From contig ONJB01000007.1 of the NCBI GenBank assembly GCA_900318015.1, positions 1 to 64,000 of the forward strand: 64,000 bases of DNA. The letters are read 5' to 3'. Below are positions 33,248 through 40,770 of this stretch, piece by piece. Source of the DNA: an uncultured Bacteroidales bacterium (lineage in GTDB: Bacteria > Bacteroidota > Bacteroidia > Bacteroidales > UBA932). Made by a program: the position numbers and the translations under genes. Positions within the stretch are counted from its first letter, which is position 1; each line of letters opens with the position of its first letter. The notes beneath the pieces are model-generated. The model was not told the DNA's origin. It ran no database searches and saw only the letters and a list, made by a program, of their open reading frames with translations.

Positions 33248-34324
33248 TCAAACGGCCCGGGCAGGGCCGTTCGGGTGGGCGCCGAGAATCATTTCGCGGG
33301 TCACGACAATCTCGCGGTTGCCGTCCATAAACGCGGCTTTCGGAGCCGCGAACATAACGTCGCGCATAGCCTTTTCCATGATGCTGCGCAGGCCGCGCGC
33401 GCCCGTGCCCAGGTCGGTCGCGAGCTGCGCGGCCGCCGTAATCGCCTCTGGCTCAAAGGTCAGGGCAATCCCGTCCTCGCGGAAAAGCTCCGTGTACTGG
33501 CTTACAAGATTGTTTTTGGGCTTGGTCAGGATACCCTCCAACGCCGTCGTATCGAGCGGATCGACATACGTGACAACCGGGAATCGGCCCACGAACTCGG
33601 GAATCAGTCCGTAATCGCGCAGGTCCTGGGCCGTCACGTCCGCGTAAGGGTTGCCGCTGTTCTGAGCGGCCGCCGCATTGCTAAAGCCAATCCGGCCCTG
33701 GTCCCGTCCGGTTCTCCGTTCCACAATCCCGTCCAGGCCCACGAACGCGCCTGAGCCGATAAACAGGATATCGGTCGTGTCCAGGTAAATGAGCGGCTGC
33801 TCCGGGTGCTTGCGCCCGCCCTGGGGCTGGACACCCATGATGTGCCCCTCGACCATTTTCAGGAGCCCCTGCTGGACACACTCGCCCGACACGTCGCGCG
33901 TGACCGACACGCCAGCCTCGCGCTTGGCAATCTTGTCCACCTCGTCAATGAACACGATTCCTGTGCGGGCCTTCTCCACGTCATAGTCGCAGTTCATAAG
34001 CAAGCCCGAAAGCAGGCTCTCCACGTCGTCACCCACGTACCCCGACGCCGTAATCGAGGTCGCGTTCCCGATATAGAAGGGAACGCCGAGCATTTTCGCA
34101 ATGGTCTTGACCAGCATGGTCTTGCCGCAGCCCGTAGGGCCCAGCAGCAGAATGTTGCTCTTCTCCACGTCCGCCCCGCGCTCGGGGTCGGCCTTGTGGA
34201 GAATCCGCTTGTAATGGTTGTACACCGCCACGGAGAGAGTCCGCTTGGCCTCCTCCTGTCCGACCACATGCTTGTCAAGGTAGGCCTTGATCTGGTCGGG
34301 TCTTTTCAATTGATTCTGTCTCAT
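33248..34324 (-). CDS. ClpX-like AAA+ unfoldase paralogue
   Basis: A 358-residue protein from MRQNQLKRPDQIKAYLD; a TTG start overlapping the upstream stop is possible. Walker A LLGPTGCGKT, Walker B IVFIDEVDKI, sensor and GARGLRSIMEKAM box as in ClpX. It keeps an IGF loop (GRIGFSN), used to dock on ClpP. The N-terminal four-cysteine zinc-binding domain of true ClpX is absent, so adaptor-dependent substrates would differ. Sitting between an AAA+ gene and nuclease genes rather than next to clpP, it looks like a specialised paralogue. Confidence 0.88.
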   Translation of the reverse strand: MRQNQLKRPDQIKAYLDKHVVGQEEAKRTLSVAVYNHYKRILHKADPERGADVEKSNILLLGPTGCGKTMLVKTIAKMLGVPFYIGNATSITASGYVGDDVESLLSGLLMNCDYDVEKARTGIVFIDEVDKIAKREAGVSVTRDVSGECVQQGLLKMVEGHIMGVQPQGGRKHPEQPLIYLDTTDILFIGSGAFVGLDGIVERRTGRDQGRIGFSNAAAAQNSGNPYADVTAQDLRDYGLIPEFVGRFPVVTYVDPLDTTALEGILTKPKNNLVSQYTELFREDGIALTFEPEAITAAAQLATDLGTGARGLRSIMEKAMRDVMFAAPKAAFMDGNREIVVTREMILGAHPNGPARAV

Positions 34325-34362
34325 ACTCCTACTAATACGTCGCTTCCGCGGAATTATTTCAG

Positions 34363-36060
34363 TCAAACGTTGAATCCGATGCGCCGACCGGTTTTCTGCG
34401 CGGAGAGGGTCTCCTCGTCACAGTAGGTGAGGAGCTCCTGCAAGGTGGCCTTCTGGCCGGAGAGGACGTAGCCGACGGTGGCCTTGCGGGCGATGTTCTC
34501 GATGTTGCCACCAGAGAAGTCGTAGCGGTTGGCGAGGGTCAGGGCGTCCTCGTCGGAGAGGCCGTCCAGCATCGACTTCCAGATTTTCGCGCGGGTCTCC
34601 GCTCCCGGCTTGACGAACTCCACCTTGAACAGGAACCGGCGCGCGAAGGCCTCGTCGCAGAAGTTCGTGGCCAGGTTCGTCGTGGCGATGAGGATGCCGT
34701 CCAGGTTCTCCATGGCCTCGAGGCAGATGTTCTGCAGGCTGTTCTGCATCTGGTCCACGCTGCCTTCCGGATTTTCTAGGCGCTTGGAGAAGATGGCGTC
34801 GGCCTCGTTGAAGAGGAGAATGGGCGCCAGCTCGTGCGTGCGGCACATCTCGCGGTAGGTCGTGAACACGCCCTTGACAATCTTCTCGGAATCGCCCACC
34901 CACTTGCTCTTGAGCTGGGACATGTCCACGGCGAAGACGGCGCGGCCGGTGCGGCGGGCGAGCTCGTAGGCCCCCGCGGTCTTGCCGCAGCCGGCGCCGC
35001 CGGCGAACAGGACCGCGAAACCCTTCCGCATGCCCGTCTCCTCCAGCCGCTGCTGCACGCCCGCGAAGTTGGCGGGCTCCAGCAGCGCGCCGAGCCGCTC
35101 CATCTGCTCCGCCACCTTGCCGTCGTAGAAGAGCTCCCGCGGCTTGATGGACTCGGCCGGGATGAGATCCCGGTGCTTGACGGCCTGGGGCTTCGCGGGA
35201 GTCACTTCCGTGAAGAAGGTCCGCTTGATGTCGTCGGAGAGGGCGAGACTGTCCATATCCTGGAACCCCTCGTCGCCGCCGAAGGTGACGAGACCTGAAG
35301 TCTGGAGCGTGGACTTGCCGTTGGCAAGGGTGCGGCGGATGCACTTATCGTCCTCCATATAGTCGGAGACCGTGAGCAACCGGTCGATAGGGAAGGACTC
35401 CTCGCCGTGCGTCACGTAGCGGTGGCATAGCAGCAGGAAGAACCGCTTCTCCGTGTCGCAGAGCCCGGGCGTCTCCAGGGCCTCGGCGGCCAGCCGGCAG
35501 AACTCCAGGTGCTGGTTGTCCGCGATGAGCCGCTCCATCTCCTCCAGCATCCGTTCGCAGTTGATGAGGTCCCTGTCGTAGTCCGCCAGAATGAGGCGGA
35601 TGCGGGAGAAGAACTCGTCCGCCTCGAGCCCCGAACGCTTCATGGGCCTGAAGTCCGTGTCCTTCTCCACCGCGCGGAGCGCCTCGCGGCCCATCACGTA
35701 GTTGTCCCCCCGCCGGCTGCGGCGGTTGATGATGTCCAGGTCCTCAAGCTCCCGGAGCGCGCCCTGGAAGCCGATGAACTCGATGTTCGAGCACCCGATG
35801 TAGCCCGACAGGTCGTCGTCGTCACAACCGTTCCGAGCGTTGTTCTCCAGGATGGCGGCCAGCAGCACGGCGGCGCGCTCCCCGATGGAAAAGCGCTCGC
35901 GCACGCACCGGATGTCCTCGTCCAGTCCGTTGTCTTTGTCTTCGGCGAAGCCTTCCACCTTCACTTTCTTGTAAATGCGGTCCAGGCTGGCGGCCAGCCT
36001 CGGGAGCCCCTGGGTCCGGGGGCTCCAGCTCTTCTCGTTCTTCTTTTCAATCCTTCTCAT
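34363..36060 (-). CDS. AAA+ ATPase with winged-helix-like N-terminal region
   Basis: A 565-residue protein. Residues about 60-140 look like an HTH or winged-helix segment (ERAAVLLAAILENNARNG, GALRELEDLDIINRRSRRGDNYVMG). The AAA+ module has Walker A FAGGAGCGKT and a Walker B in which Asp is replaced by Asn (LLFNEADAIF), a recurrent variant in this COG0464-like family, then sensor IATTNLATNFCDEAFARRFLF with arginine finger. It starts 1 bp after the sigma gene. Probably remodels a protein partner together with the ClpX-like neighbour. Confidence 0.8.
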   Translation of the reverse strand: MRRIEKKNEKSWSPRTQGLPRLAASLDRIYKKVKVEGFAEDKDNGLDEDIRCVRERFSIGERAAVLLAAILENNARNGCDDDDLSGYIGCSNIEFIGFQGALRELEDLDIINRRSRRGDNYVMGREALRAVEKDTDFRPMKRSGLEADEFFSRIRLILADYDRDLINCERMLEEMERLIADNQHLEFCRLAAEALETPGLCDTEKRFFLLLCHRYVTHGEESFPIDRLLTVSDYMEDDKCIRRTLANGKSTLQTSGLVTFGGDEGFQDMDSLALSDDIKRTFFTEVTPAKPQAVKHRDLIPAESIKPRELFYDGKVAEQMERLGALLEPANFAGVQQRLEETGMRKGFAVLFAGGAGCGKTAGAYELARRTGRAVFAVDMSQLKSKWVGDSEKIVKGVFTTYREMCRTHELAPILLFNEADAIFSKRLENPEGSVDQMQNSLQNICLEAMENLDGILIATTNLATNFCDEAFARRFLFKVEFVKPGAETRAKIWKSMLDGLSDEDALTLANRYDFSGGNIENIARKATVGYVLSGQKATLQELLTYCDEETLSAQKTGRRIGFNV

Positions 36061-36061
36061 C

Positions 36062-36574
36062 CTATGCAGCGTCGTTGTTAAGTCTCCGTCTCATGTGGAA
36101 CACGGCCATGTAGGCGGCCCGCTTGTTCAGGCCTTCCCGCTCGGCAATATCCTCGTAGTCAAACTCCTGCGCCAAATACAGCAGGATGCGCCTGTCGCGC
36201 TCCTGGCGCAGGCGGTTGTACAAGCTCTCCACCAGCTCGTCCTGCAACAGTTCGCGGTCCGCGCGGTCGTCGCCGACCAGGCCGTCCGCCTTCTCCGCCA
36301 CGCTGTCGTTCCAGCAGCCTCCGATGCTCTCCCGATTATGCTTGGCGATCGCCGCGTCGCGCACGGCGTTCTTGGCAATGGTCCAGACCCAGCCGAACTC
36401 GCTCCCTCTGTCGGGGTTGAAACGTCCCCTTGCCTGCCACATCTTGGTGACAACCTCCGCCACGATGTCTTCTACATCGGCTTCCTGGAAGAAGCCGGCA
36501 AACTTCTTGTTGACATACGCCTTCACGGCCTTCTCGGCCATGGACCAAAAGTCTTTGGGATGAATTGATAACAT
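36062..36574 (-). CDS. ECF-type sigma-70 factor (copy A)
   Basis: A 170-residue protein. Region 2 spans about 22-85 (DVEDIVAEVVTKMWQARGRFNPDRG, then FGWVWTIAKNAVRDA) and region 4 about 115-165 (RDRRILLYLAQEFDYEDIAEREGLNKRAAYMAVFHMRRRL). It is paralogous to the sigma gene at 57236-57784: both have DVEDI.A.VVTKMW.AR..FNP.(R/K)G...WVW.IA..AV.DA. It opens the AAA+/ClpX operon. No anti-sigma gene is visible next to it. Confidence 0.8.
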   Translation of the reverse strand: MLSIHPKDFWSMAEKAVKAYVNKKFAGFFQEADVEDIVAEVVTKMWQARGRFNPDRGSEFGWVWTIAKNAVRDAAIAKHNRESIGGCWNDSVAEKADGLVGDDRADRELLQDELVESLYNRLRQERDRRILLYLAQEFDYEDIAEREGLNKRAAYMAVFHMRRRLNNDAA

Positions 36575-36859
36575 ATTGACCTGTAGTGTGTTACTAGTTT
36601 ATGTGTTCGTCTCGAGTCGCGGAGATGTCCAGGACGAGCGCGCAAAGCGGCCTCGCCGGGGTGGCCCGGAAAGTGGACATGGAGAGTATGTGGGAGTGGT
36701 TACCTGACAGTTGACATGTGGAGGGACCCAATATCAAATATCATACCGGGGAGAAGCAAAACTATATGTAAATGATGATATACTTCAGTTTCGTTCATTC
36801 AGGCGGCAAAGGTAGTTATTGATTGTGCCAAAGTGCTACACTTTTACAAAAATTTCCGG
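36575..36859. other. Intergenic region upstream of sigma copy A
   Basis: No gene seen. Minus strand TACCTTTG at 36807-36814 matches the -7 box; the best TTTG upstream is spaced only 14 bp. It would give a leader of about 230 nt for the sigma gene. The same TACCTTTG box precedes sigma copy B at 57947. Confidence 0.4.
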
Positions 36860-37579
36860 TTACGGAAACAGAAACGGGGTACCGGAACCCAGGTAGGCAT
36901 GTCCGCTGTCATCGACATAGCCGTTCCCGTCCGGATGGAGGGTGCCGAGGATCCGTTCGTGATCGGCCAGGAAGGCTTGGAGCTCGGCGATGGGAAGGTC
37001 CACGCTGCCCTGGAAGGTCCGTGTTAGGTCCATATGGACCTTGTCGCCCTTCACGCTGAACGTGCACCCGAGGCCCATGGCCGGAAGGACGGCTTCGAGC
37101 TGCGCCCCCACGGAAACCTGCAGAATCTCTTCCGCTTTCATCTCCACGGCCAACCGGTCCAGGAACTCCTTGACCCGGGTTTCCAGCGCGGGTAACTCCG
37201 CGTCCATCCGGAGGATGGCCTCGGCCATTACCTTCGACGAGAGGGCCGGCTTCACCGTGAACCGCAGTCTGTTCCAGTTGACCTGGACGGAACCCCGGTC
37301 GGGCTCGGTCCGATAGATATAGTAGGTCGCGTGCGCGAGCTCGACGGCCAGGTACGAGAAGCAGAACGTCACGCTGCTCTTCGGGACCCCCTGTCGGATC
37401 AGCTCGGCGACCGTCTCCTCGGCCGGGCCCGGCATCCCGACCTTCTTTCGCCGGTTGAAATGCTCGCTGACGAAGTCCGCGAACATTTGCTTGGTCTCCT
37501 CCTCTGGTGTCAGCGGCGAGTAATATCTCCTCTGGGACCGGCTAGATTTGATGATGGTTTTATTGAATTCGATTTTCAT
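36860..37579 (-). CDS. Hypothetical protein
   Basis: A 239-residue protein from MKIEFNKTIIK; ten codons of upstream frame are also open. The N-terminal part is basic (KSSRSQRRYYSPLTPEEE); the middle (SSVTFCFSYLAVELAHATYYIYRT..VQVNWNRLRFTVKP) and the end (STGTPFLFP-like, YLGSGTPFLFP) give no recognised domain. Co-oriented with the small gene upstream, 58 bp apart. No membrane helix. Function unknown. Confidence 0.5.
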   Translation of the reverse strand: MKIEFNKTIIKSSRSQRRYYSPLTPEEETKQMFADFVSEHFNRRKKVGMPGPAEETVAELIRQGVPKSSVTFCFSYLAVELAHATYYIYRTEPDRGSVQVNWNRLRFTVKPALSSKVMAEAILRMDAELPALETRVKEFLDRLAVEMKAEEILQVSVGAQLEAVLPAMGLGCTFSVKGDKVHMDLTRTFQGSVDLPIAELQAFLADHERILGTLHPDGNGYVDDSGHAYLGSGTPFLFP

Positions 37580-37637
37580 ATCAGAAAGAGGTTTTGTGTC
37601 CGTGCCCATATATATACGTCAGCCCCGAAGCAATCTT

Positions 37638-37952
37638 TCAACCTACGATAGAAAAAAATAGCGCCTGTACGCCGTAGGGGTTTTCGTCGACGGGAACCTG
37701 GGAAATCGCGCCTTTTCGCTCCGGCTGTCCATGACTGTCCATGCCCAGGAGCTCCATCGCCTTCGCCGCCACCCGCTCGTCCTGCGCGCGGAAGGCCGTT
37801 TGGGGAGAGAGCCCGTCGCCCGAGCAGAGGCAATCCTCCAACCCATACAGCATCCGCTGCGCCTTCTCCGGCAGCAGACCTCCCTTGTGGAGGTTCCGGT
37901 TGACGGCCACGATGCCGTCCATCACATGTTTGTCCCAGGGTTCGTTCTTCAT
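37638..37952 (-). CDS. Small conserved hypothetical protein
   Basis: A 104-residue protein beginning MKNEPWDKHVMDGIVAVNRN and containing LYGLEDCLCSGDGLSPQTAFRAQDERVAAKAMELLG. The GDG-SP-x-TAF-x-A pattern recurs in small Bacteroidetes proteins of unknown function that I cannot name. Upstream of and in the same direction as the 239-residue gene. Confidence 0.5.
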   Translation of the reverse strand: MKNEPWDKHVMDGIVAVNRNLHKGGLLPEKAQRMLYGLEDCLCSGDGLSPQTAFRAQDERVAAKAMELLGMDSHGQPERKGAISQVPVDENPYGVQALFFSIVG

Positions 37953-38294
37953 GAGCAGATGGTTGTAGTGTGTTGATTGGCAGGATTTTTGAACCGTATA
38001 TACAATACGGAAATCGCCTCGAAGTATTGCACGGGAGGCCGCGAAAAAAATATTTCACTTTTTTTCGTGCGACTGTGAAACATTTTGGACCGATCGCCGT
38101 ATTTATTAGTGCAGGGAGGACGAAAGGTGGTCCTTCGAGAGTTCTTTGACACGGTTTCTATGGTGTGTAGGGCCGTTTTATCCCGTTGACTGTCAAACAG
38201 CATCTTCTTTTATCTTGCGGACAGAACGGGTCGCGCAAGATGCCCGCTGGCGGGCATCTGACCAGCAAAGACGGACCTAAACCCTGATCAAGCC
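37953..38294. other. Divergent intergenic region with two hairpins
   Basis: Contains CGAAAAAAA/TTTTTTTCG (38042-38050, 38059-38067, loop of 8) and a perfect 10-bp dyad AGATGCCCGC-TG-GCGGGCATCT (38238-38259), 35 bp before the sigma-like ATG. A weak promoter for that gene may be GTTG (38185) with TATCTTGC (38211). Confidence 0.5.
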
Positions 38295-38924
38295 ATGAGA
38301 AAGAGCTTCAAAACCACCACCAACGAGACCTTCACCACCAGCGACAACCGTATCGTCCGCTTCGAAGACATCTTCGAAGGAATCGACACCAGCATCCAGA
38401 GCTACGGTGCCGGCCGGGGAAAATACCTGCCGAAGCAGGACCTGGAAGACATGTTCCAGGACGCGGCCCTCAAGGTCATCGCCAACCAGGCGAGCTTCGA
38501 CCTGGACAAGTGCCACGGACTTCCCCAGGCTTTCGGCCACCGCGTCGCCACCTTCCAGGAGTTCGACGCTTTCAGAAAGGCGGAGAAGCGCCGGAAGACT
38601 TTCACCTCGTTCGAGAGAACGAACGAAGACGGCGACGAGTACGATGCCATGGACCTGCTGGGATGCTGCGACGAGGCGTTTGAGCCCGACCGGGAACTTG
38701 AATACAAGGAGGCCGAGTCCTATATCTGGGACAAGATGGACACCTTGAACGAGCGCTACCGCCAGGTCCTGACGCTCGCGGCCGGCGGGGAAAAGCCCCG
38801 AGAGATTGCCAAGATTCTCGGGTGCAAGCCGAAAGAAGCGTCCAGGCTCCTCTTCAGAGCCCGTCAAGCTATGAAGAAGGCGCTCGGCGCCGACTTCCTC
38901 CGTCAGTACGGTTACTGCGCGTGA
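38295..38924 (+). CDS. Sigma-70-family-like factor
   Basis: A 209-residue protein. Region 2-like segment about 40-95 (YLPKQDLEDMFQDAALKVIANQASFDLDKC, AFGHRVATFQEFDAFRKAEKRR) and region 4 about 150-200 (LNERYRQVLTLAAGGEKPREIAKILGCKPKEASRLLFRARQAM), a clear HTH. Single-gene unit: leader hairpin upstream, strong terminator 12 bp after the stop. Transcription initiation factor or sigma-like regulator; no anti-sigma partner seen. Confidence 0.7.
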   Translation: MRKSFKTTTNETFTTSDNRIVRFEDIFEGIDTSIQSYGAGRGKYLPKQDLEDMFQDAALKVIANQASFDLDKCHGLPQAFGHRVATFQEFDAFRKAEKRRKTFTSFERTNEDGDEYDAMDLLGCCDEAFEPDRELEYKEAESYIWDKMDTLNERYRQVLTLAAGGEKPREIAKILGCKPKEASRLLFRARQAMKKALGADFLRQYGYCA

Positions 38925-38936
38925 CCCTGTTGCTTA

Positions 38937-38968
38937 CTGCCGACCCGCGAAAGCGGGCCGGCAGTTTT
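38937..38968 (+). terminator. Rho-independent terminator after the sigma-like gene
   Basis: CTGCCGaCCCGC / GCGGGcCGGCAG stem (38937-38964) with a GAAA tetraloop, then TTTT and further T-rich DNA. Confidence 0.85.
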
Positions 38969-39072
38969 GCGTTTGGGGGATTATTGCTAACTGTTGTTCT
39001 TTCTTTTTTGGCGAGACCTGAAATAATTTCGCGTGTCTGGTGTAGTTATATACCGAAACAGATACGCGATTT

Positions 39073-39633
39073 ATGATTGGAGATTCCATTTTGACAGAGA
39101 GGTTGGTCCTCCGTCCGTTCGAGGACGGGGACGCGGAGGATGTGCTTGCGCTGATGAGCGACGACTACATCTGTCGGATGGCGGGCATCAAGCCCTTCAA
39201 GACCATCGACGAGGCGAAGACTTTCATGGCCAATTGGGAGTTTGAAGCCTATGCCATGACGGAAAAGAGCTGCGACAAGGTGATCGGCATCATCCAGGTG
39301 CCGGAATTATGGTGGAGAAGGGCGTCGGGTCTCGGCTATTGGCTCGCGGCGGAATACCGTGGCCGCGGCTATATGACCGAGGCGATCGAGGCCGTGAAGG
39401 AGAGACTGTTCCAGGATGGGTGGTGCGACGAGATCCTGCTGTACGTGTTCGTCGGCAACGAGGCGTCACGCAACGTGGCACTGAAGTGCGGGTTCCGACC
39501 CAAGTACGAAGCCTACAAGGAAAGCGTCTACAGCCCTTACGGCACGGTCGAGAGCGAAGAGTGCTTCTCCATCACCCGTGGCGACTACGAGTGGGAGCAG
39601 CGGGGAGAGGACTTCTACTCTACGGCCGCATGA
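39073..39633 (+). CDS. GNAT acetyltransferase (RimJ/RimL type)
   Basis: A 186-residue protein. LTERLVLRPFEDGDAEDVLALMSD opens as in RimJ/RimL-type N-acetyltransferases; GLGYWLAAEYRGRGYMTEAIEAV holds the acetyl-CoA-binding R/Q-x-x-G-x-G/A loop, and VGNEASRNVALKCGF the motif B helix. It would acetylate an amine on a protein N-terminus, amino sugar or antibiotic; substrate unknown. Its 3' end overlaps the convergent deoxyribosyltransferase-like gene by 14 bp. Confidence 0.9.
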   Translation: MIGDSILTERLVLRPFEDGDAEDVLALMSDDYICRMAGIKPFKTIDEAKTFMANWEFEAYAMTEKSCDKVIGIIQVPELWWRRASGLGYWLAAEYRGRGYMTEAIEAVKERLFQDGWCDEILLYVFVGNEASRNVALKCGFRPKYEAYKESVYSPYGTVESEECFSITRGDYEWEQRGEDFYSTAA

Positions 39634-40111
39634 GGTTGTCGACAATATCCATTAACTCCTCCTTCAGCTCCTTCAGGCAGCCTTCCAAGGTTTTATGGAT
39701 ATGGGTGACGCCGTAGTGGCGGGCCTTGTAGCGCATATAATCGGCGGCGTGGATGTCGGTGTCGATGCCGAGGATGACCTTCCTGCCGAGGGCAAGACTT
39801 TCGAGCAATTCCATGCGCGTCGTCTGCGCATAATCGCGCCCTTCGACAACCTCTGCCTGGTTCGGGATCCAGAACAGGACGATATCGGCATAGGCCAATG
39901 CGGCCGATTCCCAATCGACCTGCTTCTTCCAGCCTACCCACCGCTGACAGGGGTATGGGTTCAGGAACGTGACGCCGTCAATGCCGAGACTCTCCGCGAG
40001 CTTCGGCACCGTGCGTTGCCATTTGGGCGCGCCTTTCATCGGCCCGGCCAGAAATACGGTCAACCCGGTCTTTTCGGGAAGGGGTGTGGGGGATTTGATG
40101 ACGGGGTTCAT
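39620..40111 (-). CDS. Nucleoside 2-deoxyribosyltransferase-like protein
   Basis: A 163-residue protein. TVFLAGPMKGAPKWQRT (about 18-34) is the F/I-x-aGP substrate loop and DIVLFWIPNQAEV then TTRMELLESLALGRKVILGID give the catalytic Glu-containing helix expected for the 2-deoxyribosyltransferase family (Nuc_deoxyrib_tr2 type). These enzymes exchange bases on deoxynucleosides; phage-linked relatives act on nucleotide pools. Own promoter at 40130-40160. Confidence 0.75.
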   Translation of the reverse strand: MNPVIKSPTPLPEKTGLTVFLAGPMKGAPKWQRTVPKLAESLGIDGVTFLNPYPCQRWVGWKKQVDWESAALAYADIVLFWIPNQAEVVEGRDYAQTTRMELLESLALGRKVILGIDTDIHAADYMRYKARHYGVTHIHKTLEGCLKELKEELMDIVDNLMRP

Positions 40112-40129
40112 AGGGTGGTTTTACAAAAG

Positions 40130-40160
40130 CAAAAATAATGTGTTTCTGCAAATAATACAA
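40130..40160 (-). promoter_or_regulatory. Promoter of the deoxyribosyltransferase-like gene
   Basis: Minus strand TATTTTTG (40130-40137), TTG (40158-40160), 20-bp spacer; 18 bp before the ATG. Confidence 0.7.
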
Positions 40161-40171
40161 TTCGATGTATG

Positions 40172-40406
40172 GTGGGAAGGTCGACGGGCGGCGGGGCGGG
40201 CCTGCGGAATGACGGATTTCAGCGATTCGCGTAGGCGGGAAGGCGCTTGACCGCCGAACTCGCTCAGTTAGTCCCGCAGGCGGGCCTAACTAGCGCTCAA
40301 ACAAACGGCGTCATCCCTGCGGGACCGCACCTTCCCGCCTGCTCACTAGCAGCTGAAATCCGGATTCCGCAGTCCCATCCCCGCCGCCACAATCTGACCT
40401 TCCCAC
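40172..40406. repeat. Large foldback palindrome (five nested stems)
   Basis: Paired arms, outside to inside: 40172-40182 with 40396-40406 (11 of 11), 40187-40196 with 40379-40388, 40202-40210 with 40364-40372, 40213-40223 with 40352-40362, 40231-40243 with 40330-40342 (one mismatch), and a central hairpin 40267-40277 / 40280-40290. It lies between divergent promoters and codes for nothing obvious. Resembles a MITE-like or BIME-like foldback element. Confidence 0.75.
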
Positions 40407-40477
40407 AAGATGGCCTTTCGTCTAGCAGTCAATAGTCGAGTTTCCTAACCCCTTCCTTCTGGTTCCGAAAACTCACC

Positions 40478-40621
40478 TCATTTGTTCTCCATCAAACTCG
40501 TCAACAAGACCTCCAACATGCTGTGGGGACTGTTTCCTTGTTCGACATGCTTGCACATTACCTCAGAAAGATGTTCCTTTGAAAAGCGATCATGTGTCTT
40601 TTTCTCTAAAGTTGAAGTCAT
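40478..40621 (-). CDS. 47-residue ORF, possible transposase N-terminal remnant
   Basis: Starts MTSTLEKKTHDRFSKEHLSE and ends HSMLEVLLTSLMENK. The arrangement (short charged start, then a LxxLLxxxLxxxM helix) resembles the N-terminus of IS256-type transposases, but the rest is missing. It could be a genuine small protein instead. It sits next to the foldback element. Confidence 0.3.
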   Translation of the reverse strand: MTSTLEKKTHDRFSKEHLSEVMCKHVEQGNSPHSMLEVLLTSLMENK

Positions 40622-40712
40622 CCGTTTCGAGAGGATTCTTTACGGCTCTTTTCTGTGTGGATAATAGCGCATTTGAATTGCTATATATTTAGCGGCAGGT
40701 CTTCTGAGGTCG

Positions 40713-40743
40713 TTGGATCTATGCTCTATTTTGCTTATTTTTG
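40713..40743 (+). promoter_or_regulatory. Promoter of the Druantia-like operon
   Basis: TTG (40713-40715), 20 bp, TATTTTTG (40736-40743): full consensus match, 27 bp before the first ATG at 40771. It marks the left edge of the AT-rich block. Confidence 0.75.
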
Positions 40744-40770
40744 TAAGAAGACACTAAAACTATCACGATT

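Noticed and set aside
31956-33614. 552-residue plus-strand ORF rich in Leu and Val
   Set aside because: Antisense shadow of the DUF2130 coiled coil and the ClpX-like gene.
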